From: HKST-UBA85 sp035654775
GTDB taxonomy: Bacteria > Bacteroidota > Bacteroidia > Flavobacteriales > Flavobacteriaceae
Direction of reading: 5' to 3'
Assembly: GCA_035654775.1 (NCBI GenBank)
Contig: DASRWB010000008.1
Span: 1-51,570, forward strand
DNA length: 51,570 nucleotides
The position numbers and the translations under genes were made by a program. Below, piece by piece: positions 1 to 7,654 of this stretch. Numbering within the stretch: position 1 is the first letter of the stretch; every line of letters begins with the position of its first letter. The notes beneath the pieces are model-generated. The model saw only the letters and a program-made list of their open reading frames with translations. It was not told the DNA's origin and did no database searches.

Positions 1-11
1 TTGTTGTGGTG

Positions 12-704
12 CTACTCTTCTTCTTTTACTACAATGATGGTGGCTTTTACGCCTGTGGCGAGGTTCCATCGGTTACCTGAGATGAGGTTTCCGTTGTCGT
101 CAAAGACCTGGAATTCGGCGGTATTGGGTCCGGATTCTCCTTGATTGAGCGCCAGGAAATCGATTTTATTGAATCCGGTAATGAGGTCGATTTTAAATCC
201 GGAGAATTCGTTGGTTAAAGTTACGTCGTATGCCACGATGGTATCGTTTACGGAGATTTGGATTCTGTCGCCGTCAAAGTATTCGTGGTCGCGGTATATT
301 ACGTTTACAAATATGGCTTTGGTTTTGAAGTCGCCAAAGTACTGGTTTGTGGTGCTTCCGTATTGCTTGTTTTCGCGGGTTTCGAATTGCTTGTTGTGTT
401 TTTGTACTTGTTTTTGGTAAAGCTCGCCGGGATTGCCAAATTGTTCGCCAAACATGGAGAATTCTTTGGTTTGGGGCTTGATGGCTACGGATTTGGGTAC
501 GGTAAGTCCGTTAATTTTATCGCTTTTGAGGGGTTTGCTTGGGGTAAGTTTGACGTCAAATAAGGCTGAATCGGCTTTTTTGGTATCGTCTCCCCGGGTT
601 AAGGGTACGCTTTTGTTTTCTTTATTGTCAATTTGGGCCTGTGCCTTCGGTACCGCTATGGTACAGAGGCCTAAAAACAGCAGATATATAGCGTATATGC
701 GCAT
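12..704 (-). CDS. Secreted hypothetical protein
   Basis: I do not recognise the family. The 230-residue product starts with a clear Sec signal peptide: a hydrophobic run at residues 5-17 and an AQA-Q type cleavage site near residue 23. The mature protein is polar and Lys/Asn rich to about residue 120. The C-terminal half is beta-rich, with ISVNDT, YDVTL and AEFQVFDDNG segments that suggest a small Ig-like or jelly-roll fold. It is therefore probably periplasmic or surface-exposed. It diverges from the small-peptide locus at 892. The stop at 12-14 lies close to the window edge, so its downstream neighbour is not visible. Confidence 0.75.
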   Translation of the reverse strand: MRIYAIYLLFLGLCTIAVPKAQAQIDNKENKSVPLTRGDDTKKADSALFDVKLTPSKPLKSDKINGLTVPKSVAIKPQTKEFSMFGEQFGNPGELYQKQVQKHNKQFETRENKQYGSTTNQYFGDFKTKAIFVNVIYRDHEYFDGDRIQISVNDTIVAYDVTLTNEFSGFKIDLITGFNKIDFLALNQGESGPNTAEFQVFDDNGNLISGNRWNLATGVKATIIVVKEEE

Positions 705-891
705 AAAGTGGCGTTTTATCTTGTAAAAATACGAATTAATAGTGCAAATAGTATGCCTAAAAAAGAGTTAATGCTCCTACCCGATATGTTAAAGTATGTT
801 AATTTACTATTGTGTAATGCATAGTACTGTAACAAATTTAAAGTTGCGTCGTCTATCAAGTATAAAACCAACAACATAAAACTTAGAAATC

Positions 892-978
892 ATGAGAACA
901 TTAAACAACAACCAAGTAACAGGAACTTTACAAGGAACAAAGAGTTTTACCTGGAACAGCAAAAGACGCTACCGATAG
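892..978 (+). CDS. Small basic peptide, 28 aa, copy 1
   Basis: A 28-codon reading frame starts MRTLNNNQ and ends WNSKRRYR. It is paralogous to the 28-codon frame at 1041-1127. Both keep the pattern M-[RK]-T-L-x-x-N-Q and the ending W-N-S-K-R-R-[YF]-R, and most differences are conservative (V/L, T/S, F/Y, Y/F). This argues that the peptide, not just the DNA, is selected. The last codons and the TAG stop lie in the 5' arm and loop of the terminator at 961-996, so a ribosome finishing this frame would cover the hairpin. It could be a leader peptide, a small effector or a toxin-like peptide; no function is assigned. Confidence 0.5.
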   Translation: MRTLNNNQVTGTLQGTKSFTWNSKRRYR

Positions 979-996
979 AAAGCGTAGCGTCTTTTT
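961..996 (+). terminator. Intrinsic terminator overlapping the stop of peptide 1
   Basis: A perfect 8-bp stem (GACGCTAC at 965-972 with GTAGCGTC at 984-991) is extended by A/T pairs and followed by seven T residues. The stop codon of the 28-aa frame (976-978) is inside the loop. Translation could therefore compete with terminator folding, as in attenuation. Confidence 0.75.
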
Positions 997-1040
997 TTCA
1001 AAAGAAGAAACAAATTACTAATCATTATATATACAACCTT

Positions 1041-1127
1041 ATGAAAACTTTACACACTAACCAACTAACGGAAAAATTACAAGGCAGCAAAGCGTATGCC
1101 TGGAACAGCAAAAGACGCTTTAGATAA
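1041..1127 (+). CDS. Small basic peptide, 28 aa, copy 2
   Basis: This is the second copy of the 28-residue family. It starts MKTLHTNQ and ends WNSKRRFR. A 21-bp stretch is identical in the two copies (950-970 and 1099-1119), but the 3' arm and T-run of the first copy's terminator are absent here, so transcription can continue into the 44-codon frame at 1150. The product is small, basic (two K/R clusters) and lacks a signal peptide or membrane helix. It is too short for ordinary gene callers. Coding status rests on the conservative substitution pattern against copy 1. Confidence 0.5.
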   Translation: MKTLHTNQLTEKLQGSKAYAWNSKRRFR

Positions 1128-1149
1128 ACCCTTAAAACCAGAAAAGAAA

Positions 1150-1284
1150 ATGAAAACACGTAGACTGCAGAGACTTTACACTGCCTTATCGAAGCCTTTA
1201 GGCGCTAAGCCGCAAGTTGCGTTGCCGCATCAGGAAACGTATGAGAATGGTGTATGGTCAGGCAGTACCTACTACACCCGCTAA
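1150..1284 (+). CDS. Small basic protein, 44 aa
   Basis: This is the third short frame of the locus, begun at the internal ATG (MKTRRLQRLYTAL). The same frame opens upstream at 1096 inside peptide 2, but that overlap makes the early start unlikely. It shares the MKT opening with copy 2 but is otherwise unrelated: a basic N-terminus, a Pro/Ala middle and a Gly/Ser/Tyr-rich tail ending STYYTR. It is followed 21 bases later by a terminator, which fits the end of a short transcript running from before 892. Function is unknown. Confidence 0.4.
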   Translation: MKTRRLQRLYTALSKPLGAKPQVALPHQETYENGVWSGSTYYTR

Positions 1285-1305
1285 CCGCCAAAAACTAAAC
1301 AGATG

Positions 1306-1338
1306 AAGACCTTACCGTATATGTAGGGTCTTTTTTTT
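1306..1338 (+). terminator. Intrinsic terminator of the small-peptide locus
   Basis: The stem AGACCTTAC (1307-1315) pairs with GTAGGGTCT (1323-1331), with one G-T wobble, and is followed by eight or more T residues. It ends the small-peptide transcript just before the convergent 3D lipoprotein gene. A 7-codon frame (1303-1326, MKTLPYM) is embedded in it. Confidence 0.7.
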
Positions 1339-1343
1339 TAGGG

Positions 1344-1775
1344 CTACTCCTCTACTGCCAGGGTTTTTTGTATGGTGTCTTTTTTAATGCCGTAGGTAAT
1401 GGTTACTTTTTTCTTTCCCCACTGGCGTGCTTTTTTTACGCTGGTACCCATGTAGATGTCGATGCGTTTTTTCCAGCGCCAGTGCATTTTGTCTTTTACC
1501 CAGAACACGTTGTCAAAGCCGTCGATATATACGGGTGTGTTATGGGTGATGCCCATATCGATTAAATCGCGGGATACGGCAATGTAGTTTTTACCGGGTG
1601 TAAGGCTGTCGCCCCATGCGGTGATGTGCGGATCGCTGCTGGTTTGGTATGCGAGGGAGTTGTAAGCGGTGGCTGTTACCTTTAGTTTGTTCCATACGTA
1701 GCCCTCTTCTACTCCGTATTTACAGCTGTAGAAGCTAAGGGTTATGAAAACTAAAAGGATGTAATGCTTACTCAT
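1344..1775 (-). CDS. 3D-domain (RlpA/MltA-like) lipoprotein
   Basis: The 143-residue product has a lipoprotein signal: an N-terminal hydrophobic run followed by a lipobox-like FYSC with Cys near residue 19. The rest is one 3D (Asp-Asp-Asp) domain of the double-psi beta-barrel type. Visible motifs are ATAYNS, AWGDSLTPGKNYIAVSRD and the terminal RIDIYMG, which carries one of the conserved Asp residues. Family members are linked to peptidoglycan cleavage or binding, so a cell-wall role is likely. The open frame extends to 2030, but that extension lies antisense over the hsp20 frame; the start at 1775 puts the signal peptide at the N-terminus. It lies just downstream of the hsp20 terminator and probably has its own promoter. 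Confidence 0.8.
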   Translation of the reverse strand: MSKHYILLVFITLSFYSCKYGVEEGYVWNKLKVTATAYNSLAYQTSSDPHITAWGDSLTPGKNYIAVSRDLIDMGITHNTPVYIDGFDNVFWVKDKMHWRWKKRIDIYMGTSVKKARQWGKKKVTITYGIKKDTIQKTLAVEE

Positions 1776-1787
1776 TATAGTATAAAT

Positions 1788-1817
1788 ATAAAAAAAAGAG
1801 CGCAAGATGCGCTCTTT
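1788..1817 (-). terminator. Terminator of hsp20
   Basis: On the minus strand AAAGAGCGCA folds back on TGCGCTCTTT with a 3-base loop and is followed by a run of T residues (seen as A 1788-1797 on the plus strand). It begins right after the hsp20 stop at 1822. Confidence 0.75.
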
Positions 1818-1821
1818 GCGT

Positions 1822-2298
1822 TTAGGAAACTTTAATCTGTTTCCGGGGTTTTCTTTTGGCTTCTTCGCGTTTTGGGATAACGATGTTAAGCAAGCCGTCG
1901 GTGTACTTGGCATTGATTTTTTCGGTGTCTGCCGTTTCGGGCAGTGTAAAAGAACGCTTAAAGGCAGCGTATTCAAACTCTTTGCGGGTGTAGACTTCAT
2001 CTTCTTTGAGGTTTTCGGATTGGGTTTCAACAGAAATGGTTAATACCTCGTTGTCGAGGTTTATATCAAAGTCCGACTTTTTCAATCCGGGGATGGCCAT
2101 TTGCACAAGATAGCTATCGGTATTTTCTTTAATGTTTACCGATGGTAATGTCATACCCGTATTGAAATTAGGTACAAACTCTGAACCGAAATTTTTGTTG
2201 AATAACTCGTCAATCCACGAAGGGAATCCCAAAAGGGTTGCTCCTGAATTAGAATGACTTAAAGCGCCATTTTTCTTAGTTGGAACTAAATTACTCAT
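1822..2298 (-). CDS. Hsp20 / alpha-crystallin small heat shock protein
   Basis: The 158-residue protein belongs to the IbpA/Hsp20 family of ATP-independent holdases, which bind unfolding proteins until DnaK or ClpB act. The N-terminal arm (1-50) is Gly/Asn/Phe rich. The alpha-crystallin domain spans about 52-145 (VNIKENTDSYLVQMAIPG at the start). It ends with the family signature GLLNIVIP at 135-142, followed by a basic tail with an IKV motif, which in this family docks oligomers. Length and domain order are normal. It is a single gene with its own terminator. Confidence 0.93.
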   Translation of the reverse strand: MSNLVPTKKNGALSHSNSGATLLGFPSWIDELFNKNFGSEFVPNFNTGMTLPSVNIKENTDSYLVQMAIPGLKKSDFDINLDNEVLTISVETQSENLKEDEVYTRKEFEYAAFKRSFTLPETADTEKINAKYTDGLLNIVIPKREEAKRKPRKQIKVS

Positions 2299-2428
2299 GA
2301 TTATTAAAATTTTGGTTAAACAATTATTTTATAAGGTACTGAGCAAAGAAAATACCAAATGCAAAAAACTGAAAAAAATGCAGTTTGACCTGTCAAAATT
2401 TCAGTTTAATAGTTTGGTTGTTAGTGTA

Positions 2429-4423
2429 TTAGTACTCCAGGAGTTCGCGTAATTTTTTTTCGAATCGGTGTTTTGGGAGGTATTGTTCTTCCAGTTGATT
2501 GATAAACGGAATGGGCGTTTCCAGGCTGGCCACTCTTTTTACGGGAGCGTCGAGTTGCTGAAAGCAGTTTTCCATGATGAGGGCAGCAATATCGCCGGCG
2601 ATACCTCCGAAGAGCGAGTCTTCCTGAAGGATAATAGCTCTTCCGGTTTTCTTGACTGAAGCATAAATGGTATCGGTGTCCAGGGGTTGCAGGGTTCGCA
2701 GGTCAATGAGGTCGGCACTGATGTCGGGATTTTTTGCCAGTGTGTCTAGGGCCCAATGCACGCCGGCACCGTAGGTAATGACGGTAACCTGTGTTCCGGT
2801 TTTTAGCGTAGCCGCTTTTCCGAACGGTAAGGTATAGTAATCGACCGGTACTTCCTGGCGGATGCTTCTGTACAGGGCTTTGTGTTCAAAAAACAGTACG
2901 GGATTGGGGTCTTCAATGGCGGTAGCCAAGAGGCCTTTGGCGTCGTAAGGAAATGCGGGGTACACTACTTTTAAACCGGGTGTTTTGGTGAACCAGGCTT
3001 CGTTGGTTTGCGAGTGAAACGGACCAGCAGCCACTCCGGCTCCACAGGGCATTCGGAGGACTACATCGGCGTTTTGATTCCAGCGGTAATGGGATTTGGC
3101 GAGGTAATTGACCACGGGGTTGAAGCCCGAGGTAATAAAGTCGGCAAACTGCATTTCGACGACGCTTTTCATGCCGGCAATGGAGAGTCCCATAGCGGCT
3201 TCAACAATACCGGATTCGCAAATGGGTGTATTTCGCACCCTGTTTTTTCCAAATAAATCTACAAAGCCTTCGGTGATTTTGAATACGCCGCCATATTCGG
3301 CAATGTCCTGCCCCATCAGAATAAGTTCGGGATGTTTTTCCATGGCTTGTTTTAACCCTTCGGAAACGGCGTCGATAAATCTTAATTCTTTGGTTTCGGT
3401 ACTTGGTTCTATATGCTTGTAGTCGTGTGTTTTATACACGTCCATTAATTCGTTTTCTACGGAAGGAGAAATGGGTGGTTCGCTGTTGGCCGTTTCCAGT
3501 GCATGGTCAATTTCTTTTTTGATTTCCTGCTTCCATTCCAGGTCCAGTTCTTCGGTAAGGATGCCTTCGTCGAGGAGGAAATTGCGGTAGTTTTCGATAG
3601 GGTCTTTAGCCGCCCAAGCTTCCATTAAATCCTGTGGTACGTACTTTGTACCACTGGCTTCTTCGTGTCCGCGCATTCTGAAGGTTTTGAACTCGACCAA
3701 AACCGGACGCGGGTTTTCGCGCATGCTATCGGCAAGTTCAGCCATTTTGCTGTACACTTCCACTACATTGTTTCCGTCTATAATATAGGATTCCATGCCG
3801 TAGCCTTGGCCTCGTTGGGCGAGGTTTTCGCAGTAGTATTGTTCATTGGTAGGTGTAGATAGTCCGTAGCCGTTGTTTTCGATACAGAACAGCACGGGCA
3901 ACTGCCAAACCGAAGCGATATTAAGGGCTTCGTGGAAATCGCCTTCACTGGTGCCTCCTTCTCCGGTAAAGACTGCGGTAACCTGTTTTTTATTTTTTAG
4001 TTTAGCGGCCAAGGCAATGCCATCAGCGACGCCCAATTGCGGCCCCAGGTGAGAAATCATGCCTACGATATGGTACTGCTGCGTACCAAAATGAAACGAG
4101 CGGTCGCGCCCTTTGGTAAAGCCACTCGCCTTTCCCTGCCACTGGCAAAACAGGCGGTGCAGCGGAATTTGGCGTGTGGTAAATACGCCCAGGTTTCGGT
4201 GCATGGGCAGGATGTATTCGTCGGGTTGTAAACTGAGGGTAACGCCTACAGCGATAGCTTCCTGTCCGATGCCGGAAAACCACTTGCTGATTTTACCCTG
4301 CCGGAGCAGAATGAGCATTTTTTCTTCAATAAGTCTGGGTTTGAGCATGTTTTTATAGAGCGAAACATGCATTTGTTTTGGCAGGGAAGCCACAGTAAAA
4401 TTTATGGTTGAGGTATCCGGCAT
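2429..4423 (-). CDS. Fused 2-oxoacid dehydrogenase E1 (alpha+beta), branched-chain type
   Basis: The 664-residue protein joins the alpha and beta halves of a thiamine-diphosphate-dependent E1. The first half carries the TPP/Mg motif GEGGTSEGDFHEALN (154-168) with downstream ENN (182-184). The second half starts near residue 350 (ELRFIDAVSEGLKQAM) and has GQDIAEYGG and the transketolase C-terminal region. It is most like branched-chain 2-oxoisovalerate dehydrogenase; a pyruvate E1 is less likely. E2 and E3 are not in the window. The open frame reaches 4459, but a -7 box at 4446-4453 would place transcription start downstream of that codon, so I chose the Met at 4423. Confidence 0.9.
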   Translation of the reverse strand: MPDTSTINFTVASLPKQMHVSLYKNMLKPRLIEEKMLILLRQGKISKWFSGIGQEAIAVGVTLSLQPDEYILPMHRNLGVFTTRQIPLHRLFCQWQGKASGFTKGRDRSFHFGTQQYHIVGMISHLGPQLGVADGIALAAKLKNKKQVTAVFTGEGGTSEGDFHEALNIASVWQLPVLFCIENNGYGLSTPTNEQYYCENLAQRGQGYGMESYIIDGNNVVEVYSKMAELADSMRENPRPVLVEFKTFRMRGHEEASGTKYVPQDLMEAWAAKDPIENYRNFLLDEGILTEELDLEWKQEIKKEIDHALETANSEPPISPSVENELMDVYKTHDYKHIEPSTETKELRFIDAVSEGLKQAMEKHPELILMGQDIAEYGGVFKITEGFVDLFGKNRVRNTPICESGIVEAAMGLSIAGMKSVVEMQFADFITSGFNPVVNYLAKSHYRWNQNADVVLRMPCGAGVAAGPFHSQTNEAWFTKTPGLKVVYPAFPYDAKGLLATAIEDPNPVLFFEHKALYRSIRQEVPVDYYTLPFGKAATLKTGTQVTVITYGAGVHWALDTLAKNPDISADLIDLRTLQPLDTDTIYASVKKTGRAIILQEDSLFGGIAGDIAALIMENCFQQLDAPVKRVASLETPIPFINQLEEQYLPKHRFEKKLRELLEY

Positions 4424-4445
4424 AATAGAATGTAAAATCGTTTGC

Positions 4446-4453
4446 CAAATATA
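4446..4453 (-). promoter_or_regulatory. Bacteroidota -7 box for E1 gene
   Basis: Minus-strand TATATTTG matches TAnnTTTG, 22 bases upstream of the chosen start at 4423. No clear -33 TTG at the usual spacing was found. It decides the start, because the in-frame Met at 4459 lies upstream of it. Confidence 0.45.
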
Positions 4454-4523
4454 GTACAATTTGTCTTTCAGCCCTACTTTGGTATTTGATAAAATAGTGC
4501 ATTCTCACTTTGCAATGTTTTCG

Positions 4524-4531
4524 TACATTTG
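4524..4531 (+). promoter_or_regulatory. Bacteroidota -7 box for 2OG oxygenase run
   Basis: TACATTTG matches TAnnTTTG, 25 bases upstream of the ATG at 4557. No convincing -33 element is visible. It could drive the plus-strand genes from 4557 onward. Confidence 0.45.
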
Positions 4532-4556
4532 TAGGTAAACCTAATACTTAATACAT

Positions 4557-5507
4557 ATGAATTCTATACCAAGTGTAAATTTAGCAGATTTTGTTTCGGG
4601 GGATCCGGTTCGCAAGCAAAAGTTTGTGGATGAAATAGGAGCCGCCTATGAGAACATAGGGTTTGTGGCTTTAAAAGGTCATTTTCTGGATGATGCCTTA
4701 GTGACAAATTTATACGATCAAGTCAAGCAGTTTTTTAATCTTCCGCTGGACGTGAAGCGGAAATATGAGATCCCGGGCATAGGCGGTCAACGCGGATATG
4801 TTTCTTTTGGGAAGGAAAGTGCGAAAGGCAAAAAGGAAGGCGATTTGAAGGAGTTTTGGCACTTTGGTCAATATGTGGAAGACAATCCGAAATTGGCCGC
4901 GGAATATCCGGCCAATGTAGAGGTGGAAGAACTTCCCGATTTTAACCGGATAGGAAAAGAAGCTTACCGCATGCTGGAAAAAACCGCGAAATATGTTTTG
5001 CGAGCTTTGGCCTTGCATTTAGGCTTAGAAGAGACCTATTTTGACGCTTATATTCACAACGGGAATTCAATATTACGCCCGATACACTATCCGCCGATAA
5101 CGGAAGAGCCCAAAGATGCAGTACGAGCGGCGGCGCATGGTGACATTAACCTTATTACCCTGCTGATGGGCGCCCAAGGAAAAGGCCTTCAGGTGCAAAA
5201 CCACAAAGGCGAGTGGATAGATGCCATAGCCGAGCCCGACGAGTTGATGATTAACGTTGGCGATATGCTATCGCGTCATACCAATAACAAATTGAAATCG
5301 ACGATTCATCAGGTAGTTAATCCGCCACGGGAATTGTGGGGAACCTCCCGCTACTCTATTCCGTTTTTTATGCATCCGATAAGTGAAATGAAGTTGGATG
5401 TTTTAGAAAGTTGTATTGATGAAAACAACCCCAAGCAGTTTGAAGACATCACTGCGGGCGAATTTTTAAACGAACGTTTGGTAGAGTTGGGTTTAATTAA
5501 AAAGTAG
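4557..5507 (+). CDS. Isopenicillin-N-synthase-type 2OG-Fe(II) oxygenase
   Basis: The 316-residue protein belongs to the 2-oxoglutarate/Fe(II) dioxygenase superfamily. It has an N-terminal DIOX_N-like region (residues 1-120) and a C-terminal jelly roll. Iron ligands are visible as H194-x-D196 and H251, and the 2-oxoglutarate (or carboxylate) binding pair as R265-x-S267. The substrate cannot be read from sequence; relatives oxidise amino acids, small metabolites or secondary metabolites. The next gene starts 2 bases after its stop, so it is probably co-transcribed with the SUI1-like and DUF1835 genes. Nothing in the neighbourhood suggests a biosynthetic cluster. Confidence 0.88.
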   Translation: MNSIPSVNLADFVSGDPVRKQKFVDEIGAAYENIGFVALKGHFLDDALVTNLYDQVKQFFNLPLDVKRKYEIPGIGGQRGYVSFGKESAKGKKEGDLKEFWHFGQYVEDNPKLAAEYPANVEVEELPDFNRIGKEAYRMLEKTAKYVLRALALHLGLEETYFDAYIHNGNSILRPIHYPPITEEPKDAVRAAAHGDINLITLLMGAQGKGLQVQNHKGEWIDAIAEPDELMINVGDMLSRHTNNKLKSTIHQVVNPPRELWGTSRYSIPFFMHPISEMKLDVLESCIDENNPKQFEDITAGEFLNERLVELGLIKK

Positions 5508-5509
5508 TA

Positions 5510-5845
5510 ATGGATTTACAAGACCAGCTGAAAAAGCTATTCCCGGAGCACATAACCGATGAAGCGCCCGAAGATGCAGCTGCAGAGGGTGCGGTTTCAT
5601 TTTGGATGCAAGAGGAACCCTTGCTTTGTAAATACGAAAAGCGAAAGGGAAAACCCATAACCCTTGTTGAGGGCTATACGGGTGCAAAGGAAGATTTTAA
5701 ACAGTTGGAAAAAGTCTTAAAAACGCATTTAAGCGTTGGAGGTTCGGTAAAAGACGACCGTATAATTTTACAGGGAGATTACCGGGATAAAATTATGGAA
5801 TTGCTGAAGGAGATGGGTTTTAAGGTAAAACGAGTTGGCGGCTAA
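5510..5845 (+). CDS. SUI1/eIF1-like translation factor (YciH family)
   Basis: The 111-residue protein is a bacterial homologue of eukaryotic initiation factor eIF1. The SUI1 core lies in about residues 45-111: the basic strand KRKGKPITLVEGY, helix LEKVLKTHLSVGGSV, then DRIILQGDYRDKIMELLKEMGF and a basic end. The N-terminal 40 residues are acidic and variable. In E. coli, YciH has been reported to affect initiation fidelity, but bacterial roles are poorly settled. It is tightly placed between the oxygenase and the DUF1835 gene (2-base gaps). Confidence 0.88.
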   Translation: MDLQDQLKKLFPEHITDEAPEDAAAEGAVSFWMQEEPLLCKYEKRKGKPITLVEGYTGAKEDFKQLEKVLKTHLSVGGSVKDDRIILQGDYRDKIMELLKEMGFKVKRVGG

Positions 5846-5847
5846 TT

Positions 5848-6792
5848 TTGAACAGACAGCTACATATCACCAATGGATCAAAGCTTACGGCTTACTTGAA
5901 TGAATTGCATTTTAGCGGGGTATTTTTTACTTGGCATGAAATGCTTTGTGAAGGGCCTACCCACAAGATAATCAACACCCGTCAGTTTTTAGAAGCCCGA
6001 AAGCAGTTTTTTAAAACCTATTATGACTTAGAGATTGATGAGGCTGAGTTAAAGCAAGAGTTTAAAAAACTGGATAATGCCGATGAAACGTATGACGAGA
6101 TTGTACTTTGGTTTGAATACGACCTGTTTTGTCATATAAATTTGCTGGCAGTTATTTCGTTGCTTCATCAGCTGGATATTCATTTACCGCTGTTTTTGGT
6201 TTGTAGCGGCAGGGTACAAAACGAAAAAGGCCTAAAAGCCCTTACCGAACTGACCAAAGAACAACTGCTAGCCCACTACGAAGCCCGGATACAACTCAAT
6301 GAAAAAGATATAGCACTGGCCAGAAGTTTATGGCAGGTATACAACGGAAAAGACCCGAATTTATTTATAGATTACCTTCCGATAACCTCCAGTTTTACCT
6401 ATTTAAGTAATTGTTTAATTGCTCATTTAGAACGATTTCCGGATCAAATGACCGGCTTGAGTACTCTGGAACGCAATACGCTGGAGTTAATCCAAACACA
6501 CACAATCAAGTCTAAGCATCAACTACTGGGCTATATGCTGAATTATCAAGGGTATTACGGATACAGTGACCTCCAGCTGAAACGCCTGATAGATGTTCTT
6601 TCGCCGCTATACCAAATGAATGAAGAAGGCTGTATAGCGCTTAGCAGAAAAGGCCATGAAGCGTTGCTGGGATTGCATAATTTTGCACAAGAAATAAACA
6701 ATACTATGATGTATGGAGGTGTAGAATCGATAGCATACATGTATAATCACACAGAAAAAAGATTAATAAAAACCCCAAGAAATGTCAATTAA
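5848..6792 (+). CDS. DUF1835 domain protein, TTG start
   Basis: The 314-residue protein has an N-terminal DUF1835 domain (LHITNGSKL at residues 5-13, then FFTWHEMLCEGP) and a helical C-terminal half. The function of DUF1835 is not established. The start must be the TTG at 5848: the conserved LHITNG segment begins only four codons later, and the next in-frame Met (about residue 32) would delete it. It begins 2 bases after the SUI1 stop and its end overlaps the next gene by 11 bases, so it is part of one operon. Confidence 0.8.
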   Translation: MNRQLHITNGSKLTAYLNELHFSGVFFTWHEMLCEGPTHKIINTRQFLEARKQFFKTYYDLEIDEAELKQEFKKLDNADETYDEIVLWFEYDLFCHINLLAVISLLHQLDIHLPLFLVCSGRVQNEKGLKALTELTKEQLLAHYEARIQLNEKDIALARSLWQVYNGKDPNLFIDYLPITSSFTYLSNCLIAHLERFPDQMTGLSTLERNTLELIQTHTIKSKHQLLGYMLNYQGYYGYSDLQLKRLIDVLSPLYQMNEEGCIALSRKGHEALLGLHNFAQEINNTMMYGGVESIAYMYNHTEKRLIKTPRNVN

Positions 6793-7651
6793 AAAATCGG
6801 AACTTATTTTAAATCCAGACGGAAGTGTTTATCACCTGCAGTTAAAACCCGCGCATATCGCCCGTACGATTATTACTGTAGGCGATCAAAACCGAGTATC
6901 ACAAGTAACAAAACATTTTGACAGAATAGAATTCAGTCGCGAAAAACGGGAATTTATTACCCAAACCGGCTACTATAAAGGACATCGCATTACGGTAATT
7001 TCTACCGGTATTGGACCTGATAACATCGATATAGTTTTGAATGAACTGGATGCCTTGGTAAACATAGACCTGAATACCCGTGAAGTAAAGTCAACTCACA
7101 CCTCGCTACAATTGATTCGAATAGGCACTTCGGGTTCATTACAGCCGGATATTCCTGTTGATGCTTTTTTAGTAAGCACACACGGTTTGGATTTAAATGG
7201 GATGCTTCATTTTTATGCTAATCCGTTTGGGAAAGAAGCTTTTGTGGACGCTTTTATAAAACACACCGGATGGAGCCCGGATAAAGCCAGGCCTATGCTG
7301 ATAGAAAACAGTCCGTCGCTTCAGAAAAAACTGGACAGTGATGCTGTTTTTAAAGGAATAACAGCCACCGCCGGCGGTTTTTATGGTCCACAAGGTCGGG
7401 TATTGCGACTATCGCTTGCAGATGCTGAGTTAAACCATAAGATAGATTCGTTTGCTTTTAATGGGCAACGCATTACCAATCTGGAAATGGAAACTTCTAC
7501 TATTTACGGCTTGGCCAAGTTGTTAGGTCATGAAGCCGTTTCTTTAAATGCCATAATAGCCAACCGAGCCAATGGTACATTCAGTCAAAACCCGAAAGAA
7601 GCCGTAGAACAGCTAATTGTTTATGCGCTGAATAAAATCACACAAGAGTAA
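6782..7651 (+). CDS. Nucleoside phosphorylase (uridine phosphorylase-like)
   Basis: The 289-residue protein belongs to the PNP/UDP family, which splits nucleosides with phosphate into base and ribose-1-phosphate. Visible motifs are VSTGIGPDNIDIVLNEL (phosphate and substrate loop), LIRIGTSGSLQ, and NLEMETSTIYGLAKLLGHEA, with the Glu-Met-Glu that holds the ribose. The EMET motif and overall length fit the uridine phosphorylase branch, but base specificity is uncertain. It overlaps the end of the DUF1835 gene by 11 bases and is followed after 3 bases by the substrate-binding-like gene. Confidence 0.88.
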   Translation: MSIKKSELILNPDGSVYHLQLKPAHIARTIITVGDQNRVSQVTKHFDRIEFSREKREFITQTGYYKGHRITVISTGIGPDNIDIVLNELDALVNIDLNTREVKSTHTSLQLIRIGTSGSLQPDIPVDAFLVSTHGLDLNGMLHFYANPFGKEAFVDAFIKHTGWSPDKARPMLIENSPSLQKKLDSDAVFKGITATAGGFYGPQGRVLRLSLADAELNHKIDSFAFNGQRITNLEMETSTIYGLAKLLGHEAVSLNAIIANRANGTFSQNPKEAVEQLIVYALNKITQE

Positions 7652-7654
7652 TAT

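Noticed and set aside
1776..2030. N-terminal extension of the 3D lipoprotein frame
   Set aside because: It lies antisense across the hsp20 C-terminus and terminator and would bury the signal peptide; the Met at 1775 is the sensible start.
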